A DNA stretch of 10,247 bases from Candidatus Rokubacteria bacterium RIFCSPLOWO2_02_FULL_72_37 (lineage in GTDB: Bacteria > Methylomirabilota > Methylomirabilia > Rokubacteriales > CSP1-6), in NCBI GenBank assembly GCA_001790315.1, contig MGCE01000004.1, positions 3,678-13,924 on the forward strand, written 5' to 3'. This document shows, in pieces, positions 1-8,139 of the stretch. Position 1 is the first letter of the stretch. Each line of letters opens with the position of its first letter. Position numbers and translations under genes: made by a program. A model generated the notes under the pieces. That model was given only the letters and a program-made list of their open reading frames with translations. It searched no databases and was not told where the DNA came from.

Positions 1-1315
1 CGGCCGGGAACCCCGCCAGGCTCGACGGCACCGTGAAGACGTCGTTGAGGTACATCGCCAGCGGATCCTCCTTCTCGCCGAGCCTGAAGGCCACACCGGG
101 CGCAGTCGGCGCGACCAGGACGTCCACCCGCGCGAGGGCCGTCTCGAGGTCCCGGCGGACGAGCGTGCGGACCTTCTGCGCGCGGCCATAGTACGCGTCG
201 TAGTAGCCCGCCGAGAGCGCATAGGTGCCCAGCATGACCCGGCGCTTCACCTCCGCCCCGAAGCCCGCCGCGCGCGTGCGGCTCTCCATCTCGATCAGGT
301 CCTTGGCCCCCGACACGCGCAGGCCGTACTTGACCCCGTCGTAGCGCGCGAGGTTCGACGACGCCTCGGCGGGCGCCAGCACGTAGTAGACCGCGATGCC
401 GTAGTCCGTCGTCGGCAGCGACACCTCCTCGGTCGCGGCGCCGAGCCCCCGCAGGGTCGCGATCGCCTCGCGTACGGCGCGGTCCACCTCCGGGTCGATG
501 CCCGTGCCGAAGTACTCGCGCGGAATCCCGAGCCGCAGCCCACGGACGCCGCCCGCGAGCGCCGCGGTGTAGTCGGGCACTGGCGCCTCGAGGCTCGTCG
601 CGTCGCGCGGGTCGTGGCCGGCGATCGCCGCGAGCAGCAGCGCCGTGTCGCGGGCGTCCCGGGCGAAGGTGCCGACCTGATCGAGCGAGGAGGCGAAGGC
701 GACGAGCCCGTAGCGCGAGACGCGGCCGTAGGTCGGCTTGAACCCGACGACGCCGCAGAATGCGGCGGGCTGGCGGACCGAGCCACCCGTATCGGTGCCG
801 AGCGCGCCCGCCGCCATGTCGGCCGCCACGGCCGCCGCCGAGCCGCCCGAGGAGCCGCCGGGCACGCGCGTGAGGTCCCACGGGTTGCGCGTCGGTCCGA
901 ACGCCGAGTGTTCCGTGGAGGAGCCCATCGCGAACTCGTCCATGTTCGTCTTGCCGAGCAGCACGGCACCCGCCGCCTCGAGGCGCTCCACCACCGTCGC
1001 GTCGTAGGGCGGAACGAAGCCCTCCAGGATCCGCGAGCCGCACGTGGTGCGCACGCCGCGTGTGCAGAGGACGTCCTTGAGCGCCAGCGGCACCCCGTCG
1101 AGCGGCCCGCGAGGCGTCCCGGCGCGCCAGCGCGCGTCGGCCGCGGCCGCCGCGGCGAGTGCCCGGTCGCGCGTCACCGTGAGATAGGCGCCGATCTTCG
1201 GGTCGAGCGCATCGATCCGCGCCAGGTGCGCCTCGGCCACTGCGCTCGGCGTGGTCTCGCCCCGCCGGTACGCCTCCGCCAGGCTGTGAATCGTGCGCGC
1301 GGTGGGTGGCGGCAC
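1..1315 (-). CDS. gatA: Glutamyl-tRNA(Gln)/aspartyl-tRNA(Asn) amidotransferase subunit A (3' end beyond window)
   Basis: GatA is the amidase subunit of GatCAB. It releases ammonia from glutamine (or asparagine), and GatB uses it to convert Glu-tRNA(Gln) or Asp-tRNA(Asn) to the correct amide in the cytoplasm. The visible part is 438 residues; full GatA is usually about 485, so roughly 50 C-terminal residues lie off the left edge. The amidase-signature triad is complete: Lys80 in PLALKDV, the cis-Ser155 in PGGSSGGSAA and nucleophile Ser179 in DTGGSVRQPA. These sit one residue later than the K79/S154/S178 numbering I recall for Staphylococcus GatA. The last visible residues, MYLNDVFTVPSSLAGFPA, are a typical GatA region. 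I chose the GTG at 1315 because it gives the normal N-terminus (TARTIHSLAEAYRRGE) and has GAGGA nine bases upstream. It begins five bases after the gatC stop, so the two are co-transcribed. gatB is not in the window and may follow to the left. Confidence 0.97.
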   Translation of the reverse strand, partial: MPPPTARTIHSLAEAYRRGETTPSAVAEAHLARIDALDPKIGAYLTVTRDRALAAAAAADARWRAGTPRGPLDGVPLALKDVLCTRGVRTTCGSRILEGFVPPYDATVVERLEAAGAVLLGKTNMDEFAMGSSTEHSAFGPTRNPWDLTRVPGGSSGGSAAAVAADMAAGALGTDTGGSVRQPAAFCGVVGFKPTYGRVSRYGLVAFASSLDQVGTFARDARDTALLLAAIAGHDPRDATSLEAPVPDYTAALAGGVRGLRLGIPREYFGTGIDPEVDRAVREAIATLRGLGAATEEVSLPTTDYGIAVYYVLAPAEASSNLARYDGVKYGLRVSGAKDLIEMESRTRAAGFGAEVKRRVMLGTYALSAGYYDAYYGRAQKVRTLVRRDLETALARVDVLVAPTAPGVAFRLGEKEDPLAMYLNDVFTVPSSLAGFPA

Positions 1316-1320
1316 CGTTC

Positions 1321-1608
1321 TCAATCCTCGAGGATCCGCGGCACGCGGACGAGCCCGCCGACGCGGTCGGGCGCGTTCGCGAGCATCGCCTCCAGGGCGA
1401 ACGACGGGGCGACCACGTCCTCGCGCATCACGTTGACGAGCGGCACCGCGTGGGCGGTGGGCTCGACGCCCTCGATGTCGACGGCTCGCAGCGTGTCGAT
1501 GTAGGCGAGGATCCCGGTGAGCTGGGTCCGCATCACCTCGAGCTCGGCGGACTCCAGTGCCAGCCGCGCGAGCCGTGCCACCCGCACCACGTCGTCCCGG
1601 CTGATCAT
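1321..1608 (-). CDS. gatC: Glutamyl-tRNA(Gln)/aspartyl-tRNA(Asn) amidotransferase subunit C
   Basis: GatC is the small structural subunit that wraps around GatA and holds it to GatB; it has no catalytic site. The protein is 95 residues, the normal family length. It shows the standard pattern: an N-terminal helix ISRDDVVRVARLARLAL, then LTGILAYIDTLRAVDIEGVEPTAHA, the conserved VNVMREDVV segment, and a tail ending RVGGLVRVPRILED that matches the usual 'F.VP+ile' ending. The ATG at 1608 is preceded by GAGGA with seven bases of spacing. An ATG five bases further upstream (1613) hits TGA after two codons and is not the start. The gene lies 11 bases after the helicase stop and five bases before gatA, so it is probably translated from a common message with both. 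Confidence 0.97.
   Translation of the reverse strand: MISRDDVVRVARLARLALESAELEVMRTQLTGILAYIDTLRAVDIEGVEPTAHAVPLVNVMREDVVAPSFALEAMLANAPDRVGGLVRVPRILED
1325..1329 (-). promoter_or_regulatory. Ribosome binding site of gatA inside the end of gatC
   Basis: GAGGA within the last codons of gatC (Leu-Glu-Asp-stop) lies nine bases before the GTG at 1315. It is the reason for preferring this GTG as the gatA start over later in-frame codons. Confidence 0.6.
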
Positions 1609-1615
1609 GGCATCG

Positions 1616-1620
1616 TCCTC
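1616..1620 (-). promoter_or_regulatory. Ribosome binding site of gatC overlapping the pcrA stop codon
   Basis: On the minus strand GAGGA sits seven bases before the gatC ATG. Its first G is the last base of the helicase TAG stop. Terminating ribosomes therefore clear this site, an arrangement compatible with translational coupling of pcrA and gatC. The sequence is seen directly; the coupling is inference. Confidence 0.7.
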
Positions 1621-4600
1621 TAGATCTCCTCCAGCTGCGCGTACTCGAGGGAGAGCTGCTTCCGGCCCACGGAGGCGAACCGAACGGTCACGAGCGTGTC
1701 GCTCCCGCTCCGCTCGACGCCCACCACGAGCCCCTCGCCCCAGCGCCCGTGGCGGACGCGGGCGCCCACGCGCAGCGGCAGATCGTCCCCGCCCGCGTCG
1801 TCTGCGAGCACCGGCTCGGCCGCCTGCGGCTCCCGGGTCCGGCCGGCGGCCCCGAGGAGGACCAGGTGCTCCTCGGGCATCTCCAGGAGGAACCGCGAGG
1901 GCTCGCCGAGGCCGTAGCCGTGCATGCGCCGGTGGAGCGCGTAGGACAGGGTCAGCCGTTCCTTGGCGCGCGTGACGCCCACGTAGCACAGGCGCCGCTC
2001 CTCCTCGACCTCGTCCGTCGAGCCCATCGCGCGCGCGTGCGGAAAGACTCCCTCCTCCATGCCGGTGAGGAACACCACCGGGAACTCGAGGCCCTTGGCC
2101 GAGTGCAGCGTCATGAGCGTGACGCCGCGCGAGTCGTCGGGAAGCTCGTCCACGTCGCTGGCGAGCGCGATACCGTCCAGGAAGCCCTCGAGCGTACCGC
2201 CCTCACGCCCGCGCGCGTAGTCCTCGGCCGCGGCGATCAGCTCCTCCAGATTCTCGAGCCGCGCCTCGGCCTCCGACGAGCGCTCCTGCCTGAGGTCCTC
2301 ACGGTAGCCCGAGGCGTTCAGCACAAGGTCGATGAACGCCGGGAGCGGCGTCTCGGCGCGGGCGGCCGCGAGCCGCGTCACGAGCGCCGCGAACTCCTCG
2401 AGCGCGCGACGCGGCTTGCCCGTGACGTCGACCGGCGGCGCGGCGGCGAGCGCCAGCAGCGCCCGGCCCTCCCGCGCCGCCACCTCGTCCAGCCGCGCGA
2501 GCGTCGCGCGCCCGATGCCGCGCCCGGGCGCCTGGATCGCCCGGCGGAACGCGACGTCGTCGGCCGGATTGAGGAGCAGGCGCAGATAGGCCAGCGCGTC
2601 CCTGATCTCGCGGCGCTCGTAGAAGCGCACCGCGCCGACGATGACGTACGGCACCCCGGCACGCCGCAGCGCGTCCTCGAGCACACGCGACTGGGCGTTC
2701 GTGCGGTAGAACACCGCGACGGCATCGTATGGAGTCCCGGCGGAACGCGCCGAGACGATCGCCTGGGCAACGAAACCTGCCTCCTCGTGCTCGTCCCACG
2801 CGCGGTAGACCGCCGCCCGCTCCCCCTCGGCGTTCTCGGTCCAGAGCGTCTTCTCCTTGCGGGAGAGGTTGTTCGCGATCACGCCGGCCGCGATCGCGAG
2901 CACCCGCTTGGTCGAGCGGTAGTTCTGCTCCAGCCGGATCACCCGCGTGCCCGGGTAATCGTCCTCGAAGTCGAGGATGTTCCGGATGTCGGCGCCGCGC
3001 CAGCGGTAGACCGAATTGTGAACGACCAGTCCCCCGGCTGCGTAGTTGCGGAAGTCCTGAACGGTGAGGTCGTAGACGAAACCGCGATATGACCGGAGCT
3101 CGACCGATGCAATCCGTCCCTCGCGCACCTCACCGTCCTCCACGATCGGGACGACCATGCCCCTGCGCAGGTGGCTGGCCGGCATGAACTGGAACGCCCT
3201 CCTCGCCGTGAGACGAGCCCGGCGCACCACCTCCATGTTCTCGCCGAGGCAGAGACTCCGGGCGAATTCGAGCCCCTTGTCGTAGTCCTTCCGCGAGGTC
3301 TCCACGCGCCACGTCCGCCGCTTGCCGCGCCGAGGCGGCGTCACGAGGGAAACGGCTTGCCACAGCGCTTCATCGGAGCTGACCAGCTGGATGCGGTGCT
3401 CGTGCCACTCGCGCCGCCGCGGATCCCCGAACATCGTGAAATGAACGATCTTCCTGGAGATACCACCCCGCGTGATCGCGCCCGGCCGGTGGTGCGGATA
3501 CTCGGGGAACAGCCGGAGATCCGCCATCAACCGCTGGGCCCGGGCGCGCGTGTCGATCTCCTGGTAGAGCCGGTCGATGTGGCTCTGGGTGAGCGCCATC
3601 CGGCGTCCACGGACGTGGAAGACCATCGTCGGCAGGCCGTACTGCGCGGAAAAGTAGGATTCGAGATACCGGGCGTCGGACGGCGAGTCACAGGCGGCCA
3701 GGATCCACAGCTTGTCCGCAACCTCGCCGTTGGTGCGCATCTGGAGCCCGGAGACGATCACCTTGTCGTCACCGGACCGGGCGCCCCGGGTGACCCCGAC
3801 CCGGTAGCCGAGTCGCTCTTGATACATCAAGTACACGTAGTGGCGCTTCGGATCCGGGTCGATGCGAGCGAACAGCATGTGGTTCGGCGTCGCCACCAGT
3901 TCCTGGCCCGCCTCCGTCCGGATGGACACGACGAGGCCGTCATACTCGTTCCGTCGCACCGCCTCGACGCGAGCCACCCGTGCCGAGCCCCACCCAGCGC
4001 CGCTGATGATCCGATCGCCTTCGCGGATCTTCTCGATGGGCCGGGGGCCCTTCGGCGTCTCGACCAGCGTCCCTTCGACGACGCACTGGTCGGGGTCTCC
4101 GACGACGCAGACGTTCCGGTGCTCCCCCGTGAGCTGGCGGATGATCCGGTATTGCGCGCGGTTCGTGTCCTGGTACTCGTCGACGAGCACGTGGCGCCAG
4201 AGCCCGCGGTACCACGCGAGCGCCTGCGGCGCCTCGTCGAAGAGTCGCACCGTGAGGAGCAGGAGATCGTCGAAGTCCACCGCCGACGCCGCGGCGAGGC
4301 GTTCCTGGTAGCGCCGGAAGAGGAGCGCCAGCTTCTCCTCGCGGGGTCCGCGCGCCTGCCGCTCGACGTCCTCGAGCATGACCATCTGGTTCTTCGCCGC
4401 GCTGATCCGGTGGACGAGCGAGGCCGGGGTCCAGACCCGGTCGCCGAGGTCGAGCTCGCGCATGCACTCCTTGACGAGGGCGAGCCGGTCGTCCTCGTCG
4501 TAGATCGTGAAGCTCGGAGAGACGCCGAGGTGGCGGACGTGCTGCCGGAGGACCCGGACGCAGACCGAGTGGAACGTCGCGATCAGGGGCGCCGGGATCC

Positions 4601-4847
4601 CGACGGGCAGCAGCAGGTCCGCCACCCGGCGGACCATCTCTCCGGCCGCCTTGTTCGTGAACGTGACCGCGAGGACGTGCTTGGGATGGACGTCGCGCAC
4701 GCCGAGGAGCCAGGCGATCCGGTGCGCGATGACCCGCGTCTTGCCGCTGCCGGCGCCGGCCAGGACGAGCAACGGTCCGTCGCCCGCGGTGACGGCCTCG
4801 CGCTGCGGCGGGTTCAGGTCGAGGAGGAGTGCCTGGCGGTCGAGCAC
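1620..4847 (-). CDS. pcrA: ATP-dependent 3'-5' DNA helicase PcrA/UvrD (SF1A) containing an in-frame intein
   Basis: PcrA/UvrD unwinds DNA 3' to 5' in nucleotide excision and mismatch repair and strips proteins such as RecA from DNA. The precursor is 1075 residues. Removing the 357-residue intein (precursor 255-611) leaves 718, the usual PcrA/UvrD size. In spliced numbering the motifs are: Q motif LNPPQREAV (Q15), motif I AGAGSGKTR (K36), Ia AVTFTNKAAGEM, II DEYQDT (223-227), III GDPDQ/SVYRWRGA (Q254, W259, R260), IV QNYRS (R287), V TLMTLHSAKGLEFPVVFLTG, and VI CYVGVTRAKERLTL. A C-terminal Tudor-like region (VGARVRHGRWGEGLVVGVE to YAQLEEI) is typical of PcrA rather than Rep. The key residue numbers match those I recall for Geobacillus PcrA, which supports GTG at 4847 as the start. 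There is no Shine-Dalgarno sequence before it, but TACAAT lies six bases upstream. The gene lies 31 bases after glmS and 11 before gatC. UvrD is an equally acceptable family name. Confidence 0.97.
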   Translation of the reverse strand: MLDRQALLLDLNPPQREAVTAGDGPLLVLAGAGSGKTRVIAHRIAWLLGVRDVHPKHVLAVTFTNKAAGEMVRRVADLLLPVGIPAPLIATFHSVCVRVLRQHVRHLGVSPSFTIYDEDDRLALVKECMRELDLGDRVWTPASLVHRISAAKNQMVMLEDVERQARGPREEKLALLFRRYQERLAAASAVDFDDLLLLTVRLFDEAPQALAWYRGLWRHVLVDEYQDTNRAQYRIIRQLTGEHRNVCVVGDPDQCVVEGTLVETPKGPRPIEKIREGDRIISGAGWGSARVARVEAVRRNEYDGLVVSIRTEAGQELVATPNHMLFARIDPDPKRHYVYLMYQERLGYRVGVTRGARSGDDKVIVSGLQMRTNGEVADKLWILAACDSPSDARYLESYFSAQYGLPTMVFHVRGRRMALTQSHIDRLYQEIDTRARAQRLMADLRLFPEYPHHRPGAITRGGISRKIVHFTMFGDPRRREWHEHRIQLVSSDEALWQAVSLVTPPRRGKRRTWRVETSRKDYDKGLEFARSLCLGENMEVVRRARLTARRAFQFMPASHLRRGMVVPIVEDGEVREGRIASVELRSYRGFVYDLTVQDFRNYAAGGLVVHNSVYRWRGADIRNILDFEDDYPGTRVIRLEQNYRSTKRVLAIAAGVIANNLSRKEKTLWTENAEGERAAVYRAWDEHEEAGFVAQAIVSARSAGTPYDAVAVFYRTNAQSRVLEDALRRAGVPYVIVGAVRFYERREIRDALAYLRLLLNPADDVAFRRAIQAPGRGIGRATLARLDEVAAREGRALLALAAAPPVDVTGKPRRALEEFAALVTRLAAARAETPLPAFIDLVLNASGYREDLRQERSSEAEARLENLEELIAAAEDYARGREGGTLEGFLDGIALASDVDELPDDSRGVTLMTLHSAKGLEFPVVFLTGMEEGVFPHARAMGSTDEVEEERRLCYVGVTRAKERLTLSYALHRRMHGYGLGEPSRFLLEMPEEHLVLLGAAGRTREPQAAEPVLADDAGGDDLPLRVGARVRHGRWGEGLVVGVERSGSDTLVTVRFASVGRKQLSLEYAQLEEI
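3015..4085 (-). mobile_element. Intein inserted in helicase motif III (357 residues)
   Basis: This is a protein-splicing element coded in frame inside pcrA. It starts at Cys1 directly after helicase Gln254 and ends His356-Asn357 directly before helicase Ser255, so excision restores GDPDQ-SVYRWRGA. Block A is CVVEGTLVETPKGPRPIEKIREGDRI cut to its start here as CVVEGTLVETPKGP, with the EGD turn at 22-24. Block B is ELVATPNHMLFA, with T66 and H69 as the TxxH pair. Blocks F and G are VYDLTVQDFRNYAAGGLVVHN (337-357), read as VYDLTV followed by GGLVVHN. The Cys1, TxxH, His-Asn and Ser+1 set predicts an active class 1 intein. At the usual block F histidine position I see Arg346, a mild deviation. 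The Hint domain takes up roughly residues 1-75 and 303-357. The insert of about 225 residues between them is where a homing endonuclease would lie. Base composition is visibly lower in GC than the helicase: 34 of 60 bases at 3421-3480 against 51 of 60 at 2461-2520. This suits recent acquisition. Confidence 0.95.
3627..3839 (-). other. Candidate GIY-YIG-like nuclease segment within the intein
   Basis: Intein residues 83-153 read YVYLMYQERLGYRVGVTRG at the start and DARYLESYFSAQYG near the end. The order of a hydrophobic strand with VYL, eight residues, RVG, V, Thr, then a strand (LWILA) and a helix with 'A..lEs.f' resembles the GIY-YIG core. The closest match is the small single-domain form (UPF0213/YhbQ type), where VYI and YTG are also eight residues apart and a Glu occurs in the later helix. 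Candidate catalytic residues are Tyr85, Arg100 or Arg103, and Glu142. The second Tyr of the classical motif is replaced by Arg, with a Tyr one position earlier (Tyr94). This is pattern similarity by eye only. It could instead be a degenerate or unrelated insert. Confidence 0.4.
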
Positions 4848-4853
4848 CCGACG

Positions 4854-4859
4854 ATTGTA
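4854..4859 (-). promoter_or_regulatory. pcrA: Candidate -10 box (TACAAT) for leaderless pcrA transcription
   Basis: TACAAT on the minus strand lies in the 31-base gap between the glmS stop and the pcrA GTG. Six bases separate it from the GTG. With a standard -10 at -12 to -7, the G of GTG would be position +1. No purine-rich ribosome binding site is present in the gap, which fits a leaderless message. I see no good TTGACA-like -35 at 16-18 bases upstream, which is common for leaderless promoters of the TANNNT type. Position and sequence are direct; promoter activity is inference. Confidence 0.45.
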
Positions 4860-4878
4860 CCGCAGCGGTCGGGCGCGA

Positions 4879-6717
<1,839 letters not shown>

Positions 6718-6719
6718 GG

Positions 6720-8099
6720 CTAATCTTCGCCCTCCCGCCGCCTCTTCGCGCGCCGCGCCGCCCAGCCTTCCTTCACGACCTGGTGCGCGCGGCCCACGGC
6801 GAGGGCGCCGGCGGGCACGTCCTTGGTGATCGTCGAGCCGCCCCCGACGTACGCCCCCTCGCCGATCACCAGCGGCGCGACCAGCGTGGAGTTGGTCCCG
6901 ACGAACGCGCCGGCGCCGATACGTGTCTGGTGCTTGGCCGCACCATCGTAGTTGCACGTGATCGTGCCGGCGCCGATGTTGACTCCGTCGCCCACCGTCG
7001 CGTCGCCGATGTAGGCGAGGTGGTTCGCCTTCGTGCCGCGTCCGATTCGCGATTTCTTCACCTCGACGAAGTTGCCGATGCGCGCGCCCGCACCGATGTG
7101 CGCGAGCGGCCTGAGGTGGCAGAAAGGTCCGAGCTGCGCCTCGTCCTCCACCGTCGCCTCGGTGAGCACGCAGTAGGGTTTGACGTGGACGCGGTCGCCG
7201 AGCCGGCTCGCGCTGATCTGGCACCCGGACGCGATGACGCATTCGCCGCCGATCGTCGTCGCCCCCTCGAGGACGACGTTCGGGTACAGCGTCGTGTCGG
7301 GCCCGACCGTGACCGTGTCCTCGACGTAGGTGCTCGCGGGGTCGAGGATCGTCACGCCGGACTCCATGAGCCCGTCGAGGATCCGCCGGCGCTGGATGCT
7401 CGCGACCGCGGCGAGCTGCTTCCGGTCGTTGATGCCGAGCGCCTCGACGGGGTCCGACACCGTGAGCGCTTCGATCCGGGCGCCCGCCCGCCCGAGGACG
7501 CCGATGACGTCCGTGAGGTAGTACTCGCCCTGGTCGTTGTCGGGGCGCACCTCGGCGAGCGCCTTCCAGAGACGGCGGGCGTCGAAGCAGTACACGCTCG
7601 TGTTGATCTCGGTGATCCGCTTCTCGTCGTCCGTGGCGTCGCGCTCCTCGACGATGCGCTTGACCCGTCCGCCCTGCCGCAGGATCCTCCCGTACCCGTG
7701 CGCGCGATCGACGACCGCCGTGAGCACCGTCACGGCGGCGCCCGTGGCCCCGTGCCGCTCCACGAGCCGCTCGAGCGTCTCGCTCGAGAGCAGCGGCGTG
7801 TCGCCCGGGAGGACGAGAATCGTCCCCTCGCCGCACGCCTCCCGCGCCTGCAGCGCGGCGTGGCCGGTGCCGAGTCGCTCGCGTTGCTCGACGACGGTGA
7901 TGTCGTCGCCCGCGGCCGCGCGCACGTCGGCGGCGTTCGGGCCCACCACCAGGACGATGCGGTCGGCCAGGACGCGCGCCGTGCGAAGCGCGTAGCCGAT
8001 GAGGGGCCGACCGCAGAGGTGGTGGAGCGCCTTGGGCCGCCGCGAGCGCATCCGCTTGCCCTCCCCGGCGGCCAGGATGATCACGGTCACTCCGTCCAT
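6720..8099 (-). CDS. glmU: Bifunctional UDP-N-acetylglucosamine diphosphorylase / glucosamine-1-phosphate N-acetyltransferase
   Basis: GlmU acetylates glucosamine-1-phosphate with acetyl-CoA and then transfers UMP from UTP to give UDP-GlcNAc. The protein is 459 residues, a full-length bifunctional enzyme. The N-terminal nucleotidyltransferase opens with LAAGEGKRMRSRRPKAL (residues 9-25); the position usually held by Thr (GxGTRM) is Lys15. It continues with VEQRERLGTGHAAL, VLPGDTPLL, and GEYYLTDVI. The C-terminal left-handed beta-helix has repeated hexapeptides from about residue 250. It carries KANHLAYIGDA, whose His corresponds to the acetyltransferase base, then IGAGTITCNYDGAAKHQT and the acetyl-CoA-binding GAFVGTNSTLVAP. 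ATG at 8099 has GAGAGG six bases upstream. The gene follows rluD by 40 bases and precedes glmS by two. GlmM, the enzyme between GlmS and GlmU in the pathway, is not in the window. Confidence 0.98.
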   Translation of the reverse strand: MDGVTVIILAAGEGKRMRSRRPKALHHLCGRPLIGYALRTARVLADRIVLVVGPNAADVRAAAGDDITVVEQRERLGTGHAALQAREACGEGTILVLPGDTPLLSSETLERLVERHGATGAAVTVLTAVVDRAHGYGRILRQGGRVKRIVEERDATDDEKRITEINTSVYCFDARRLWKALAEVRPDNDQGEYYLTDVIGVLGRAGARIEALTVSDPVEALGINDRKQLAAVASIQRRRILDGLMESGVTILDPASTYVEDTVTVGPDTTLYPNVVLEGATTIGGECVIASGCQISASRLGDRVHVKPYCVLTEATVEDEAQLGPFCHLRPLAHIGAGARIGNFVEVKKSRIGRGTKANHLAYIGDATVGDGVNIGAGTITCNYDGAAKHQTRIGAGAFVGTNSTLVAPLVIGEGAYVGGGSTITKDVPAGALAVGRAHQVVKEGWAARRAKRRREGED

Positions 8100-8105
8100 G
8101 TGATG

Positions 8106-8111
8106 CCTCTC
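8106..8111 (-). promoter_or_regulatory. Ribosome binding site of glmU
   Basis: GAGAGG lies six bases before the glmU ATG in the 40-base gap after rluD. It supports ATG at 8099 as the true start, since no other strong site is present. A TAGAAT string abuts it upstream. Confidence 0.65.
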
Positions 8112-8139
8112 ATTCTATCCCACGCGGCCGCGCCGGGCC

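Noticed and set aside
3015..4085. The helicase insert as a group I intron, frameshift or separate gene
   Set aside because: The frame is open through both borders, the ends are Cys and His-Asn/Ser, and Hint blocks A, B, F and G are present in order, so protein splicing is the better explanation.
8112..8117. TAGAAT upstream of glmU as a -10 promoter box
   Set aside because: A transcript starting about seven bases downstream would lack the GAGAGG ribosome binding site, and no -35-like hexamer lies at 16-18 bases. It is more likely chance.
8118..8139. GC-rich partly palindromic sequence after rluD as a terminator
   Set aside because: GCGGCCGC is self-complementary but gives no stable stem with a proper loop and no U-run follows. 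It is ordinary for this base composition.
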